Source: Desulfonatronum thiodismutans
GTDB taxonomy: Bacteria > Desulfobacterota > Desulfovibrionia > Desulfovibrionales > Desulfonatronaceae
Direction of reading: 5' to 3'
DNA length: 64,000 nt
Assembly (NCBI RefSeq): GCF_000717475.1
Contig: NZ_JPIK01000004.1
Span: forward strand, 1-64,000
The notes below the pieces were generated by a model. It had not been told where the DNA came from. It was given only the letters and a program-made list of their open reading frames with translations, and searched no databases. The position numbers and the translations under genes are program-made. Position 1 is the first letter of the stretch; every line of letters begins with the position of its first letter. Below are positions 25,174 through 34,588 of this stretch, piece by piece.

Positions 25174-26345
25174 TCGGAGAGAATCCGCTCCTGGGGCTCG
25201 CCAAGGGTGAAAGCGCCCTTTTCGATCCACTGCTTGAGAGTCTGGGCGATTTCCAGGGACAGCGTATAGCTGGTCAGGGGCACGGTGGCCGTATCCCGGT
25301 CGTTCACGCGAATGGTTCCGGAGCGCAGCTCGGCGTAGCTGACATGGCCGTGGTTCCGGGCCACGCCGTTGGGGTAGTCGTGGCCGTAGTCCACCACGGG
25401 GACCATGATGTCCGCGTCGCTGACCCCGGTGAACCAGGCTATTTCCTCGTCCAGGATCGGGATGGGAATGCCCAGCCCGACGTTCAGGGAGCAGCCGTAG
25501 CCAAGGAAGCTGATCCCGCGCAGATAGCGGGCCTGCATGCCCTTGAGGTCGCCCTTGACCATCAGGGTTCCGGAGGGGGTCAGGGGCAGGCCGCGTTCGG
25601 TGCGTTGCGGTTTGGGGTTGTGCTGGGTTCCGGCCCCGATCACCCAGCCCGTGCCGCCGCCGAGAAAAATTTTCGTTCCCAGGCCGATGGTCCGGAAAAA
25701 GGGGTCGTTGAACAGCGGACTCAAAGCCCCGGAGGTGGCGTAGTTGGCGTTGGCGCAGCGCGGCTTGAGCGGTCCCATGTAGGTATAGATGACCTTTTCG
25801 CCGAAGTTCACCGCGCAGTTGTAGTTCTGGTAGGCGTTGCGGGGGTTGAGCAGGTCCGCGCTGCGAAAGTCTCCCAGGGCGTATTCCCGCTCCAGGGTCT
25901 TGCGGGGGTAGCAGTCCGTTCCATAACCCGTCGCGCGCAACCGGACCTTCTCGCCTCGGAGCAGATCCTCGATCACATGGCCGCCGCCGTATTTGAACCG
26001 GCCCGGAAAGACCTTGTTCAGCGGATCATCCTCCGCCGGCTCGGTGACCCCGAGATACGCGTCCACCGCGGCCAGTCCGCCGTACGCCGGGACATCGTTC
26101 AGCCAGACCTTGGACGCCTTGATCAGCGGCGGCTCGGGCTGGCCGATGTTGAAAAGCAGACCCGAGGAACACATGGGGGAAAAGGTGCCCGTGGTGACCA
26201 CGTCCACTTCCCGGGCCGCCTTGACCTTGCCCATGGATTTCACGGCGTCGATCATTTCCCTGGCCGTAAGCACCACGGCCTTGCCCTTGCTGATCCGGTC
26301 GTTGATCTCCCGGATGGTTTTCTTGACCTTCTTCGGTTCGCTCAT
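25170..26345 (-). CDS. DUF39 (HcyBio) homocysteine biosynthesis protein
   Basis: 391 residues, full length for PF01837. Family segments include TGTFSPMCSSGLLFNIGQPE near residue 52 and SGALSPLFNDPFFRTIGLGT near residue 205. In methanogens, and by genetic evidence in Desulfovibrio-type bacteria, this family converts aspartate semialdehyde plus a sulfur source to homocysteine with ferredoxin-type partners. No clear ribosome-binding site is seen at the ATG. It sits between surE and larE, and its stop codon overlaps the larE start. Confidence 0.9.
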   Translation of the reverse strand: MSEPKKVKKTIREINDRISKGKAVVLTAREMIDAVKSMGKVKAAREVDVVTTGTFSPMCSSGLLFNIGQPEPPLIKASKVWLNDVPAYGGLAAVDAYLGVTEPAEDDPLNKVFPGRFKYGGGHVIEDLLRGEKVRLRATGYGTDCYPRKTLEREYALGDFRSADLLNPRNAYQNYNCAVNFGEKVIYTYMGPLKPRCANANYATSGALSPLFNDPFFRTIGLGTKIFLGGGTGWVIGAGTQHNPKPQRTERGLPLTPSGTLMVKGDLKGMQARYLRGISFLGYGCSLNVGLGIPIPILDEEIAWFTGVSDADIMVPVVDYGHDYPNGVARNHGHVSYAELRSGTIRVNDRDTATVPLTSYTLSLEIAQTLKQWIEKGAFTLGEPQERILSE

Positions 26346-26408
26346 GTGGTTATGTGGTAACGATTCAGTGGTGATGAGATGGAAAGGGAATAATGGGAAG
26401 ACAGGGAG

Positions 26409-27179
26409 TCAGGCAGACACGGTTGGCGCTGCAAGGGTGCGCTGGAGCCGATCCATGGTTTCGTAGTCCGTGAAATCGAAACGCAGCGGGGTCAGGGTGA
26501 TATAGCCCTGGGTGAGCAGGCCGCGGTCCGTGTCCTGGCCGACTTCGCCGGACGGGATCTCCCCGTGCAGCCAGTAGTAGCCCACTCCGCGAGGGTCGAC
26601 CCGGTGATCGTGCCTGTCGTGATACACGGCCTGGGTTTGAGGGCAGCAGCGCAATCCCAGGACCTCGCGCAGATCGCGATCCGGAAAGTTCAGGTTCAGC
26701 AGGCAGCGGGAAGGCAGCGCGGCCCAGTCCATGTCCTGAACCAGACGCACCGTGTAATCCGCCTGGTCGTCCAGGTTCGCGGGATGGAAGTTGTCCATGG
26801 ACACGGCCAGGGAAGGCAGACCGGCCAGGGCTCCTTCCGTGGCCGCGGAGACCGTGCCGGAATAGAGGATGTCCACGCCCACGTTGGCCCCGTTGTTGAT
26901 GCCGGAAATCAGGACGTCCGGAGGTGCGTCCAGCAGCGAACTCAGGGCCAGCTTGGCGCAGTCCACCGGGGTGCCGGTCACTCCGACGCCCTGAAAGTCC
27001 GGCTCCCGAAGATGCTTGATCTTCAACGGCAGGCTCAGGGTAATGGCGTGCCCCACCGCGGACTGTTCGGTCAGCGGGGCGACCACGTGCACCGTATGCC
27101 CGGCCCGGCGCAGGGCCCGGTACATGGCCCGCAGCCCCAGGGCGTAAATCCCGTCGTCGTTGGTTAGGAGGATGTCCAT
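26409..27179 (-). CDS. surE: 5'/3'-nucleotidase SurE
   Basis: 256 residues. N-terminal metal site MDILLTNDDGIYA, then APLTEQSAVGHAIT and SGINNGANVG, all family hallmarks. SurE removes phosphate from nucleoside monophosphates and short polyphosphate in stationary phase. The start overlaps the end of korC by 16 nt, so it is translated with the oxidoreductase genes. Confidence 0.95.
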   Translation of the reverse strand: MDILLTNDDGIYALGLRAMYRALRRAGHTVHVVAPLTEQSAVGHAITLSLPLKIKHLREPDFQGVGVTGTPVDCAKLALSSLLDAPPDVLISGINNGANVGVDILYSGTVSAATEGALAGLPSLAVSMDNFHPANLDDQADYTVRLVQDMDWAALPSRCLLNLNFPDRDLREVLGLRCCPQTQAVYHDRHDHRVDPRGVGYYWLHGEIPSGEVGQDTDRGLLTQGYITLTPLRFDFTDYETMDRLQRTLAAPTVSA

Positions 27180-27748
27180 TGGGACTGCACGTCGGGGTAT
27201 TTCTTTTTGGCCTGGGTCAACCCGAGCTGGAACGCCTTCAGATTCGACTCCAGAAACCTGGGGTTCAAACTGGTTTCCAACCCTTTCTTCATGGCCCGGG
27301 GAAGCACGAAGGGCACCAGATGGGCCAGGGCCCCCAAAAGAACCATGTTCGCTGCCTGGGCCATGCCCAGTTTGTCCTTGGCCAGGGTGGTGAAGGGCAG
27401 GCCCCAGTAGATGTTGGTCGGGGTCTGCTTGACCAGGGAGTCGTCCACCAGAAGATAGCCGCCCGGTTTGAGGTGGCGGTAATACTGGTTGCAGGCTTCC
27501 TGGCTGAGCGCCACCAGCAGGTCGAGCTGTTCCGGCTTGGGGTAGCTTATGGGCTGGGAGCTGATCACCAGGTCCGAGCGGCTGGCCCCGCCCCGGGCCT
27601 CGGGGCCGTAGCTCTGGGTCTGGGCCACGAAATACCCTTCTTCCAGGGCCAGTCCGGCACCCAGAACCTTGCCCAGGGTCAGAATGCCCTGTCCGCCCAG
27701 GCCGGAAAGCCGCAACTCAAAACGTTGGATTTCTTGAGGGTTCTTCAT
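27164..27748 (-). CDS. korC: 2-oxoacid:ferredoxin oxidoreductase, gamma subunit
   Basis: 194 residues from an ATG overlapping the beta-subunit stop (ATGA). LRLSGLGGQGILTLGKVLG and QSYGPEARGGASRSDLVIS are the gamma-domain signatures. It assembles with alpha, beta and delta subunits to oxidise a 2-oxoacid (2-oxoglutarate most likely by subunit type) with CoA and ferredoxin. An upstream extension of this frame through the beta gene is spurious. Confidence 0.92.
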   Translation of the reverse strand: MKNPQEIQRFELRLSGLGGQGILTLGKVLGAGLALEEGYFVAQTQSYGPEARGGASRSDLVISSQPISYPKPEQLDLLVALSQEACNQYYRHLKPGGYLLVDDSLVKQTPTNIYWGLPFTTLAKDKLGMAQAANMVLLGALAHLVPFVLPRAMKKGLETSLNPRFLESNLKAFQLGLTQAKKKYPDVQSQWTSS

Positions 27749-28581
27749 GATGGCGCTCCGTCCGTCAGGCGGGCCTTGATCGCGGCATGGCGTTCCTCCA
27801 GGGAAGGCCGGTTCTCTTCGACGAAGATTCCGATGGGCGTGCGCTTGGCCCGCTCCGCCTCGGAAAGCTTGTCCAGGGCTTCGATGGGCGTGGCGTTCTT
27901 CTTGTACCACTGGTACATTTCCACGTTGGTTTTGAACTTGTTCTTGCGCCCGAACTGGGTGTGGCAGGGGGTGAGCACCTCCACCAGGTTGAATCCGGGC
28001 CGCTCCAGGGCCGTGGTCAGAATCCGGTCCAGCAGCTTGACGTGCAGCACGGTGCTGCGGGCCACGTACGGCGCGCCGGCGGCCTTGGCCAGATTGACGA
28101 TGTCGAAGGACTGTTCCTGCTGCCCATAGGGGCTGGTCGTGGAATAGCAGTTCTCCGCCGTGGTGGAGGAACTCTGGCCCCCGGTCATCCCGTAGATGTT
28201 GTTGTTCAGGATCAGAGCGGTCACGCCGATGTTTCGCCGGGCCGCATGCAGGAAATGGTTGCCGCCGATGGACAGCGCGTCGCCGTCGCCCATCACCGCG
28301 ATGACCTTCAGCTTCGGGTTGGCCATCTTGATCCCGGTGGCGAAGGTCAGGGCCCGTCCGTGGGTGGTATGCACGGTATTGAAGTCCACATAAACCGCGA
28401 TCCGCCCGGAACAGCCGATCCCGGCCACCAGCACCACTTCGTCCTTGGTCAGGCCGAGCTGATGCACGCAGCGCACCAGGGAGCCGAGCACGATCCCGTG
28501 ACCGCATCCGGGGCACAAGACGTGCGGGAAGCGCTTGTTGTGCCGCAGATAGTGATGAATCAGTTGGGTAACTTCTGCCAT
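27745..28581 (-). CDS. korB: 2-oxoacid:ferredoxin oxidoreductase, beta (TPP-binding) subunit
   Basis: 278 residues. CPGCGHGI near the start provides cluster-ligand cysteines, and the thiamine diphosphate/Mg motif GDGDALSIGGNHFLHAARRN is complete, followed by NNNIYGMTGGQ. AGGA site upstream. Third gene of korDABC. Confidence 0.95.
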   Translation of the reverse strand: MAEVTQLIHHYLRHNKRFPHVLCPGCGHGIVLGSLVRCVHQLGLTKDEVVLVAGIGCSGRIAVYVDFNTVHTTHGRALTFATGIKMANPKLKVIAVMGDGDALSIGGNHFLHAARRNIGVTALILNNNIYGMTGGQSSSTTAENCYSTTSPYGQQEQSFDIVNLAKAAGAPYVARSTVLHVKLLDRILTTALERPGFNLVEVLTPCHTQFGRKNKFKTNVEMYQWYKKNATPIEALDKLSEAERAKRTPIGIFVEENRPSLEERHAAIKARLTDGAPS

Positions 28582-28599
28582 GATTGTGTTTCCTGTCTG

Positions 28600-29763
28600 C
28601 TACGCTTTTACGAGCAGTTTGAGAATCTCCGCCGGAGTGATGATCTGCCCGTCGATTCGGTTCAATGTGCGGATCCGGCTGTGACCGTCGTTCACGCGCT
28701 TCACTTCACGGGACATCTGGCCCATGTTCAACTCCGGGACGATGACGGTCCGGCATTGCCGGATTATCCGGTCCACGGCCGGCCGCGGGAAGGGGAACAG
28801 GGTCTTCAGCTTGAGCAGACCGGCCTTGATGCCCTTTTCCCGGGCCTGCAACACGGCCAAGTGCGCGGAGCGGGCCACGCAGCCGTAGGCGATCACCGCC
28901 ACCTCGGCGTCCTCGCAGGCCGTCTCCTCGACGATCTGGATGTCGTAGAAAAACTGATCGATTTTGCGGAACAACCGGTGCATCAGCTTTTCCACTTCGT
29001 CGGGCCGGGATGTGGGATAGCCGTTGACGTCGTGGGTCAGGCCGGTGACGTGGAACCGGTAGCCGTCCCCCAGGGCCGGCATGGGCGGGACCCCGCGCAT
29101 GGATTCCTCGTAAGGCACGAACCATTCCGGGGGCATGGAGGGCTTGATCCGGGAAAAAATTTCGTAGGTGTCCCTGTTGGGGATATGAATTTTTTCACGG
29201 GTATGCGCCGTGATCTCGTCCAGCAGGAGAATGACCGGAGAGCGGTACTTTTCGGACAGGTTGAAGGCCCGCACGGTCATGTCCAGACACTCCTGCACGT
29301 CGCTGGCCGAAAGGACGATGATCGGGTGGTCGCCGTGGGTGCCCCATCGGGCCTGCTGCACGTCGCCCTGGGCCGGGCTGGTGGGCATCCCCGTGCTCGG
29401 TCCGCCGCGCATCACGTTGACGATCACCAGCGGCGTCTCGGTCATCGAGGCGTAACCGATGTGTTCCTGCATCAGGGAAAATCCCGGCCCCGAGGTGGCG
29501 GTCATGGATTTCCGACCGGCCAGGGACGCGCCGATCACCGCCCCCAGGCTGGCGATTTCATCCTCCATTTGAATGAACACGCCCTCTGGAATCCCGGGCA
29601 GACGTTCGGCCATGATTTCGGCGATTTCCGTGGACGGCGTGATGGGGTATCCGGCAAAAAAAGAACACCCGGCCAGCAGGGCCCCCTCCACCACGGCCTC
29701 GTTGCCCAGAGCGAAAATAGCCCGCTCTTCCTTGCGTTGATTTTTTTTAACCTTCGTGGGCAT
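28600..29763 (-). CDS. korA: 2-oxoacid:ferredoxin oxidoreductase, alpha subunit
   Basis: 387 residues. The domain I segment GCSFFAGYPITPSTEIAEIM and the domain II C-terminal region typical of KorA are present, with EDEIASLGAVIGAS and ATSGPGFSLMQE motifs around the pyrimidine-binding site. It overlaps the delta ferredoxin gene by 17 nt. In sulfate reducers this enzyme links the incomplete TCA cycle to ferredoxin. Confidence 0.95.
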   Translation of the reverse strand: MPTKVKKNQRKEERAIFALGNEAVVEGALLAGCSFFAGYPITPSTEIAEIMAERLPGIPEGVFIQMEDEIASLGAVIGASLAGRKSMTATSGPGFSLMQEHIGYASMTETPLVIVNVMRGGPSTGMPTSPAQGDVQQARWGTHGDHPIIVLSASDVQECLDMTVRAFNLSEKYRSPVILLLDEITAHTREKIHIPNRDTYEIFSRIKPSMPPEWFVPYEESMRGVPPMPALGDGYRFHVTGLTHDVNGYPTSRPDEVEKLMHRLFRKIDQFFYDIQIVEETACEDAEVAVIAYGCVARSAHLAVLQAREKGIKAGLLKLKTLFPFPRPAVDRIIRQCRTVIVPELNMGQMSREVKRVNDGHSRIRTLNRIDGQIITPAEILKLLVKA

Positions 29764-29995
29764 GGTCGACTTCTTTGTTGGCTGTGCTGCGTTTCATCTT
29801 CACCACAATGGCGAAATCCGGACAGTGGTACTCGCAAAACCCGCAGTTCCGGCAAGATGCGCCCTCAATGACCCTGGCTTTGCCGTCCGGTCCCAGTTCC
29901 AAGACATGACCGGGACAAAAGGCCACGCAGACGCCGCACCCCTTGCACCAGTCAGGATAGATGGAAACCACCGCTTGTTCTTTCTTTTTGGCCAT
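29747..29995 (-). CDS. korD: 2-oxoacid:ferredoxin oxidoreductase, delta (2[4Fe-4S] ferredoxin) subunit
   Basis: 82 residues from the ATG of MAKKKEQ; a longer in-frame form has no start support. Two cluster motifs, CKGCGVCVAFC and CRNCGFCEYHC. It takes electrons from the TPP enzyme and hands them to soluble ferredoxin. First gene of the long minus-strand operon, divergent from the exoribonuclease gene. Confidence 0.92.
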   Translation of the reverse strand: MAKKKEQAVVSIYPDWCKGCGVCVAFCPGHVLELGPDGKARVIEGASCRNCGFCEYHCPDFAIVVKMKRSTANKEVDHAHEG

Positions 29996-30144
29996 AATCA
30001 CGCTACATGTGCTGGGAGGATCGTCGCCATGCGCAACCTGAAGGGCGACATGAATGCGGGCGAGCCGCACTTCCACGAACACGGTCCGTCTTTTGCGCGA
30101 GAGACGGAACGTTGGCCTTAGCGCAACCCACGGAGGATTTCAAC

Positions 30145-31227
30145 ATGGCCGTGCAAAAAAAAATGTTCATTCCGGACATTCAGCCCGGAACGCGGGTCGA
30201 CGAGGTGTTCGTCCTGGTGGAGGCCCGGCAGGGCCAGGCCCGCAACGGCCCGTACTGGCAGGTGCGGTTGCAGGACGCCCGCGGAGCCGTGGATGGAAAG
30301 ATCTGGAGCCCGGTCAGCCAGAATTATCCGGAACTCCCCGTGGGTGAAGTGGTCCGGGTCGCCGGAAGCGCGGACCTGTTCCGGGATCAGCTCCAACTCC
30401 GCATCGAACAACTGGAAGCCGTCACGTCCCCCCGGGACCAGATCGACTGGTCCCTGTTCCTGCCGCGCAGCGTCCGGGAGCCGGAGGAAATGCTCCTGGA
30501 ACTGGAGGAACTGTGCAAACGGGAGCTGCACCACGCCCCCTGGCGCAAATTCTGCCGCAAGGTCCTCCAACACCCCGAAATCCGCTCCCGCCTCCTGCTC
30601 GCCCCGGGGGCCAAGTCCATGCACCACGCCTACATCGGCGGCCTGCTGGAGCATACCCTGTCGGTCTGCCGCCTGAGCCTGGCCATCAGTGACCAGTATC
30701 CCGAAGTGGACCGGGAAGTCCTGCTGGTGGGCGCGGTGTTCCACGACCTGGGCAAGGCCTGGGAACTGGATGCCGGAATCCAACGCGACTACACCGACCC
30801 CGGGCGGCTCCTGGGCCACATTCTGCTGGGCCTGGAAGTGCTCGAACCGTTCCTGGCAAAAAACGACGACCTCGCCCCGGGCCTGAAGCTGCACCTCAAA
30901 CACCTGCTGGCCAGCCACCACGGAACCTACGAATACGGCTCCCCCAGCCTCCCCAAAACCTCCGAAGCCCTGATCCTGCACTACGCCGACAACCTGGACG
31001 CCAAGGTGAACATGACCAACGTCCTGGTGCAGGCCCTACCCGAAGAAACCACCTGGACCCCCTACCAACGCAGCATGGAACGCCAATTCTACCGCCCGGA
31101 ACGCACCCCTAAACCGGAAGTCAAACGCCCCGCAACGGTAAGCCGAACGGAACGCCCCGGAATTCGCAGCTTTTTGCATGAATTGCAGCCAAAGTATGCG
31201 GATGTGAATGAAAATGGGGAGGGGTGA
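30145..31227 (+). CDS. YhaM-like 3'-5' exoribonuclease (OB fold plus HD domain)
   Basis: 360 residues with GGAGG 8 nt upstream of the ATG. N-terminal OB-fold (about 8-100) and HD phosphohydrolase domain (about 150-320) with the metal ligands in HHAYIGGLLEHT, FHDLGK and SHHG, ending in the YhaM signature LHYADNLDAKVN. YhaM trims RNA and single-stranded DNA from the 3' end. Divergent from korD; stands alone. Confidence 0.92.
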   Translation: MAVQKKMFIPDIQPGTRVDEVFVLVEARQGQARNGPYWQVRLQDARGAVDGKIWSPVSQNYPELPVGEVVRVAGSADLFRDQLQLRIEQLEAVTSPRDQIDWSLFLPRSVREPEEMLLELEELCKRELHHAPWRKFCRKVLQHPEIRSRLLLAPGAKSMHHAYIGGLLEHTLSVCRLSLAISDQYPEVDREVLLVGAVFHDLGKAWELDAGIQRDYTDPGRLLGHILLGLEVLEPFLAKNDDLAPGLKLHLKHLLASHHGTYEYGSPSLPKTSEALILHYADNLDAKVNMTNVLVQALPEETTWTPYQRSMERQFYRPERTPKPEVKRPATVSRTERPGIRSFLHELQPKYADVNENGEG

Positions 31228-31282
31228 TTTCTAGAGCTCCTTCGCTCGTAACCGCCCATAATATTTTGAGGCCATCTTCCTT

Positions 31283-31639
31283 TCAGCGCCGCGCCGCCGT
31301 TTGGCGCGACTGCTGGAGCGCACTATTTTTCGCCACGTTCTTTAACTCGATTTCATGGGCCTCATACTCACCCAGGTGGGCGCGCATCAGGGTTTTCCAG
31401 AGTTTTCCATGGTTTGGGATAGAGAAGTGCAGCAGCTCGTGGACAATGACGTAGTCCCACAACTCCTGCCGGAGTTCGAGCAGATCCGTGCTGAAGTTGA
31501 GGTGCCCGTTGGTGGAGCAGGAGGCCCATTTATTCCGCATCGGGCGCATACCAAGCCATACCACGTCAACGTCCAGTTTTTTCGCCCAATGAAGGACTCG
31601 ATCTTTAAACGCGCGTTTTTGATCCAGTGCCGCCGTCAC
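31283..31639 (-). CDS. YgjP-like (DUF45) metallopeptidase
   Basis: 118 residues, short for the family. Zinc motif HELLH (67-71) with the third ligand in IPNHGKLW (His77), preceded by NKWASCSTNGHLNFS. YgjP/DUF45 proteins are often encoded just behind hsdR and may be processing or toxin-like peptidases. Its start is 1 nt after the hsdR stop, so it is the last gene of the restriction operon. Confidence 0.88.
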   Translation of the reverse strand: MTAALDQKRAFKDRVLHWAKKLDVDVVWLGMRPMRNKWASCSTNGHLNFSTDLLELRQELWDYVIVHELLHFSIPNHGKLWKTLMRAHLGEYEAHEIELKNVAKNSALQQSRQTAARR

Positions 31640-31640
31640 T

Positions 31641-34580
31641 TTAAATCCTGTCCGCCTTTTCCAGCAGCCTGAAAAGCTGATTCACCAAGGCTGTCACCCG
31701 TTCCAGGTCATCAGTATTGGCCAGAACGGCGAAGGTCACTTTCTTGCGCAGCTCGCGCAGCGAGTTTTCGCTCTTCTTCCAGTTGGGAAATTCCACGAAG
31801 GCCTGCTTGATCGTGCGGCTCACCTCTTCCGCGTTGGTGATCCCCGCATCAAGGAGCGTTCGATAGACAAAGTAGGTCAAGCCATCAAAACCCTTCTTTG
31901 CCTGCTCCCTTTTACGCGCCTCATTCGCTTCCACTTCCCGCAATAACGCGTCCAGCGCATCAGCCGTGCTGGTCTGACGATCCTCAAAACTCTCCTGCAC
32001 CGCTTGCGCCCGCTGGGCCATGGCGATGAGATACGGGTCGTCGCTCTCCTCCTCCGCCTTTTTTTCAATGCTCTTGACCAGGTTGATGATCTTGTTCCCG
32101 TCCCCGCCCTTGTTCTCGGCGATATACCTGACCGTGTCTTCGTTCAGTTCCAGGATTTCGTTGACGGGCAGGATGTAACCGGTCCCGACATGCTTTTGGA
32201 CCAGCTCACGGGTCTTTTTCTGGAAATCCCGATCAACCTGGATCCGCTTGGCGTAGGCCTTTCTCACCACGTCGTAGATCGCCGCCAGCGTGCCATAATC
32301 ATCGATAAAGGGCCGCAAAAAGGCGTCCGGGGAGATGATCTCATAGAGCATCTCGATCTCCTTGAATTCCTTGAAGAACGCCTTGCGCCGTTCCGGGTCG
32401 CGAAAATGCTCGATCAGGGCGTCGACATCCTTGTCGTCAAAATTCCGCTCGATCAGCGCCAGGTATCCCGGAGCCCGCTGGTCCATCTTGTTCTGGAAAA
32501 GCACCTTGAGGAGCTTCAGGTCCTTGACGATGGCGTTGATCTCTTCGCTGTCAAAGGCCAGGGCCTTCTCCAGCTTGTCGAAGATGCCGACGAAATCGAG
32601 CACAAAGCCGTGTGGCTTGACCATCTCGGCTAGCTCGTTTTCGTAGGGACGGTTCACCCGGGCGATGGCCTGCAGCAAGGTGTGGTCGCGCATCGGCTTG
32701 TCGAGATACATCGCGTAGAGCACCGGCGCGTCGAAGCCGGTGAGCAGCTTCTCGGTGACGATCAGGATCTTCGGCTGCTGCTCGAGCTTGCCGAAGCTCT
32801 TGCGGATCTGCCGCTCTTTTTTCGCGTCGAGGTGGAATTCCTTGAGCAGCGCGGAGTCGTTGTTGTTGCCGGTGTAGACCACCTCGGAATATTCGGCCGG
32901 CAAAAACCGGTCCAGGGCATGTTTATAAAGGGCGCAGGCCTCGCGATCCACGCCCACCAGAAAGGCCTTGTACCCCAGCGGCTCGACATTCTCGCGGTAG
33001 TGCTGCGCGACAAATTGCGCCACCTTGTGAATGCGGTCCGTGCCCTTGAGAAAATTCTTCAGGTTCACCGCCCGTTCCAGGATCTTGTTCAGCTCCGCGA
33101 TATCCGCCACACCCTCGGCTTCGGCCAGGGAGAGGAATTCCTTGTCCAGGGTTTCGTGCGGCACCAGCATCTCGCTTTCGGCCAGGCTGTAGTAGAGCGG
33201 CAAGGTGGTGCCGTCGCCAATGCTGTCGGCAATGGAATACTTGTGCAGATAGCCCTTGTCGTCCTCGCAGCCGAAGGTCTTGAAGGTTCCGCGTCCGTAG
33301 GCGGTCTTGTCCACCGGGGTGCCGGTAAAGCCGATATAGCCGGCGTTGGGCAGCCCGGCCATCAGGAAGTTGCCCAGATCGCCGCCCGTGGTGCGGTGCG
33401 CCTCATCGATCAGCACGTAGATATTCGAGCGGGTATTGATATTCGCCGGCATGTCGCGGAACTTGTGGATCATCGTCACGATTATCCCCCGGTAGTCGTC
33501 GCAGAGCAGCTTGTTCAGCCGCGCGATGCTGCCGGCATGTTCCAGATTGCTTAAGCCCAGGGCGGCCAGGTTCTTGAGCATCTGATCTTCCAGCTCGTTG
33601 CGGTCGATCATCAGCAGAATCGTCGGCTTGTCCGCCTCGGGGGCGCGGAAGAGCCGCTCCGCCGCCTTGATCATGGTGAAAGTCTTGCCGCTGCCCTGGG
33701 TGTGCCAGACCAGGCCGCGGGTGCGAACGGGATCAAGCGCGCGGCTGACGGTGGCCTCCACCGCGCCGGTCTGGTGCTGGCGCAGGATGTATTTGTTCAG
33801 CTCCTCGTCCTTCTCGGCAAAGACGATGTAGTCCTTCAGGAAGGCGAGCACCTGCCCGATGGCGCAGAAGCTCTTCACCTTGGCCTCCAGCTTGCCGATC
33901 TCCTCATCCTTCCAGTTGAAGATATTCCGGCGCACCGTGTTCCAGGTGACCCCGTAGGAAAAGCCGATGGCGTCGGTGGCGGTAAAGACTTGCTGGGACA
34001 CGAACAGCTCGGGTGTCTCGCGGTGGTAGCGGCGGATCTGGTCCACCCCCAGGGCAATCGCCTCGTCTTTATTGGCGTTCTTGCACTCGATCATCAGCAC
34101 CGGTATGCCGTTGATCAGAAAGACCACATCCTCCCGCGTGCCGTAGTGACCATTGTGAAAAGCCCACTCCTCGGTGACTTCGTAAACATTCCGGCGAGCC
34201 GCCGGTGGCCTCTCCGGATCATCATAATCGATCAGGACCAGATCGCGCTCGCGCTTCTCCTCGTGATCGAAAAATTTGCCCCGGTTGCGCAGATGCTCGA
34301 CGAATTCCCGGTTGCCGAAAATGTCGGCGTGGAGATGGCGAAACCGACCGAGCAACGCGCCCTCGGCCTCGGCATAACGCGGGTTGAACTCCCGCACCTT
34401 GGCGTCGAGCAGGTCGTCGAAGAAGAGCGAGCGGTTCTTGGAGCGATCGGCTGGCGGCACGTCAGGGTCGAATCCGCGCCGCCGTTCGGCTTCCTCGTGG
34501 GACACGAATGTCCATCCGATGGCCTCGGCGTAGGTGAGGATGCGGGCTTGGACGGTTTTGTGTTCGGAGGGTGTGGGCAT
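31641..34580 (-). CDS. hsdR: Type I restriction enzyme, endonuclease/translocase subunit
   Basis: 979 residues. N-terminal PD-(D/E)xK nuclease core with GIPVLMIECKNANK near 160, Walker A HTQGSGKT near 295, DEAH box LIDEAHRT, later helicase motifs in YIGFTGTP and AIARVNRPYEN, and a C-terminal HsdM-docking region. It moves DNA and cuts at a distance when sites are unmethylated. The ATG in MPTPSEHKTVQ is chosen because the remnant copy at 35924 starts in the same place; a GTG 12 nt earlier overlaps the rhuM stop and is possible. Confidence 0.93.
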   Translation of the reverse strand: MPTPSEHKTVQARILTYAEAIGWTFVSHEEAERRRGFDPDVPPADRSKNRSLFFDDLLDAKVREFNPRYAEAEGALLGRFRHLHADIFGNREFVEHLRNRGKFFDHEEKRERDLVLIDYDDPERPPAARRNVYEVTEEWAFHNGHYGTREDVVFLINGIPVLMIECKNANKDEAIALGVDQIRRYHRETPELFVSQQVFTATDAIGFSYGVTWNTVRRNIFNWKDEEIGKLEAKVKSFCAIGQVLAFLKDYIVFAEKDEELNKYILRQHQTGAVEATVSRALDPVRTRGLVWHTQGSGKTFTMIKAAERLFRAPEADKPTILLMIDRNELEDQMLKNLAALGLSNLEHAGSIARLNKLLCDDYRGIIVTMIHKFRDMPANINTRSNIYVLIDEAHRTTGGDLGNFLMAGLPNAGYIGFTGTPVDKTAYGRGTFKTFGCEDDKGYLHKYSIADSIGDGTTLPLYYSLAESEMLVPHETLDKEFLSLAEAEGVADIAELNKILERAVNLKNFLKGTDRIHKVAQFVAQHYRENVEPLGYKAFLVGVDREACALYKHALDRFLPAEYSEVVYTGNNNDSALLKEFHLDAKKERQIRKSFGKLEQQPKILIVTEKLLTGFDAPVLYAMYLDKPMRDHTLLQAIARVNRPYENELAEMVKPHGFVLDFVGIFDKLEKALAFDSEEINAIVKDLKLLKVLFQNKMDQRAPGYLALIERNFDDKDVDALIEHFRDPERRKAFFKEFKEIEMLYEIISPDAFLRPFIDDYGTLAAIYDVVRKAYAKRIQVDRDFQKKTRELVQKHVGTGYILPVNEILELNEDTVRYIAENKGGDGNKIINLVKSIEKKAEEESDDPYLIAMAQRAQAVQESFEDRQTSTADALDALLREVEANEARKREQAKKGFDGLTYFVYRTLLDAGITNAEEVSRTIKQAFVEFPNWKKSENSLRELRKKVTFAVLANTDDLERVTALVNQLFRLLEKADRI

Positions 34581-34588
34581 TTTAGTGG

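Noticed and set aside
27749..28516. Upstream extension of korC through korB
   Set aside because: Low-complexity Arg/Gly/Ala translation typical of a shadow frame; the ATGA start at 27748 is clear.
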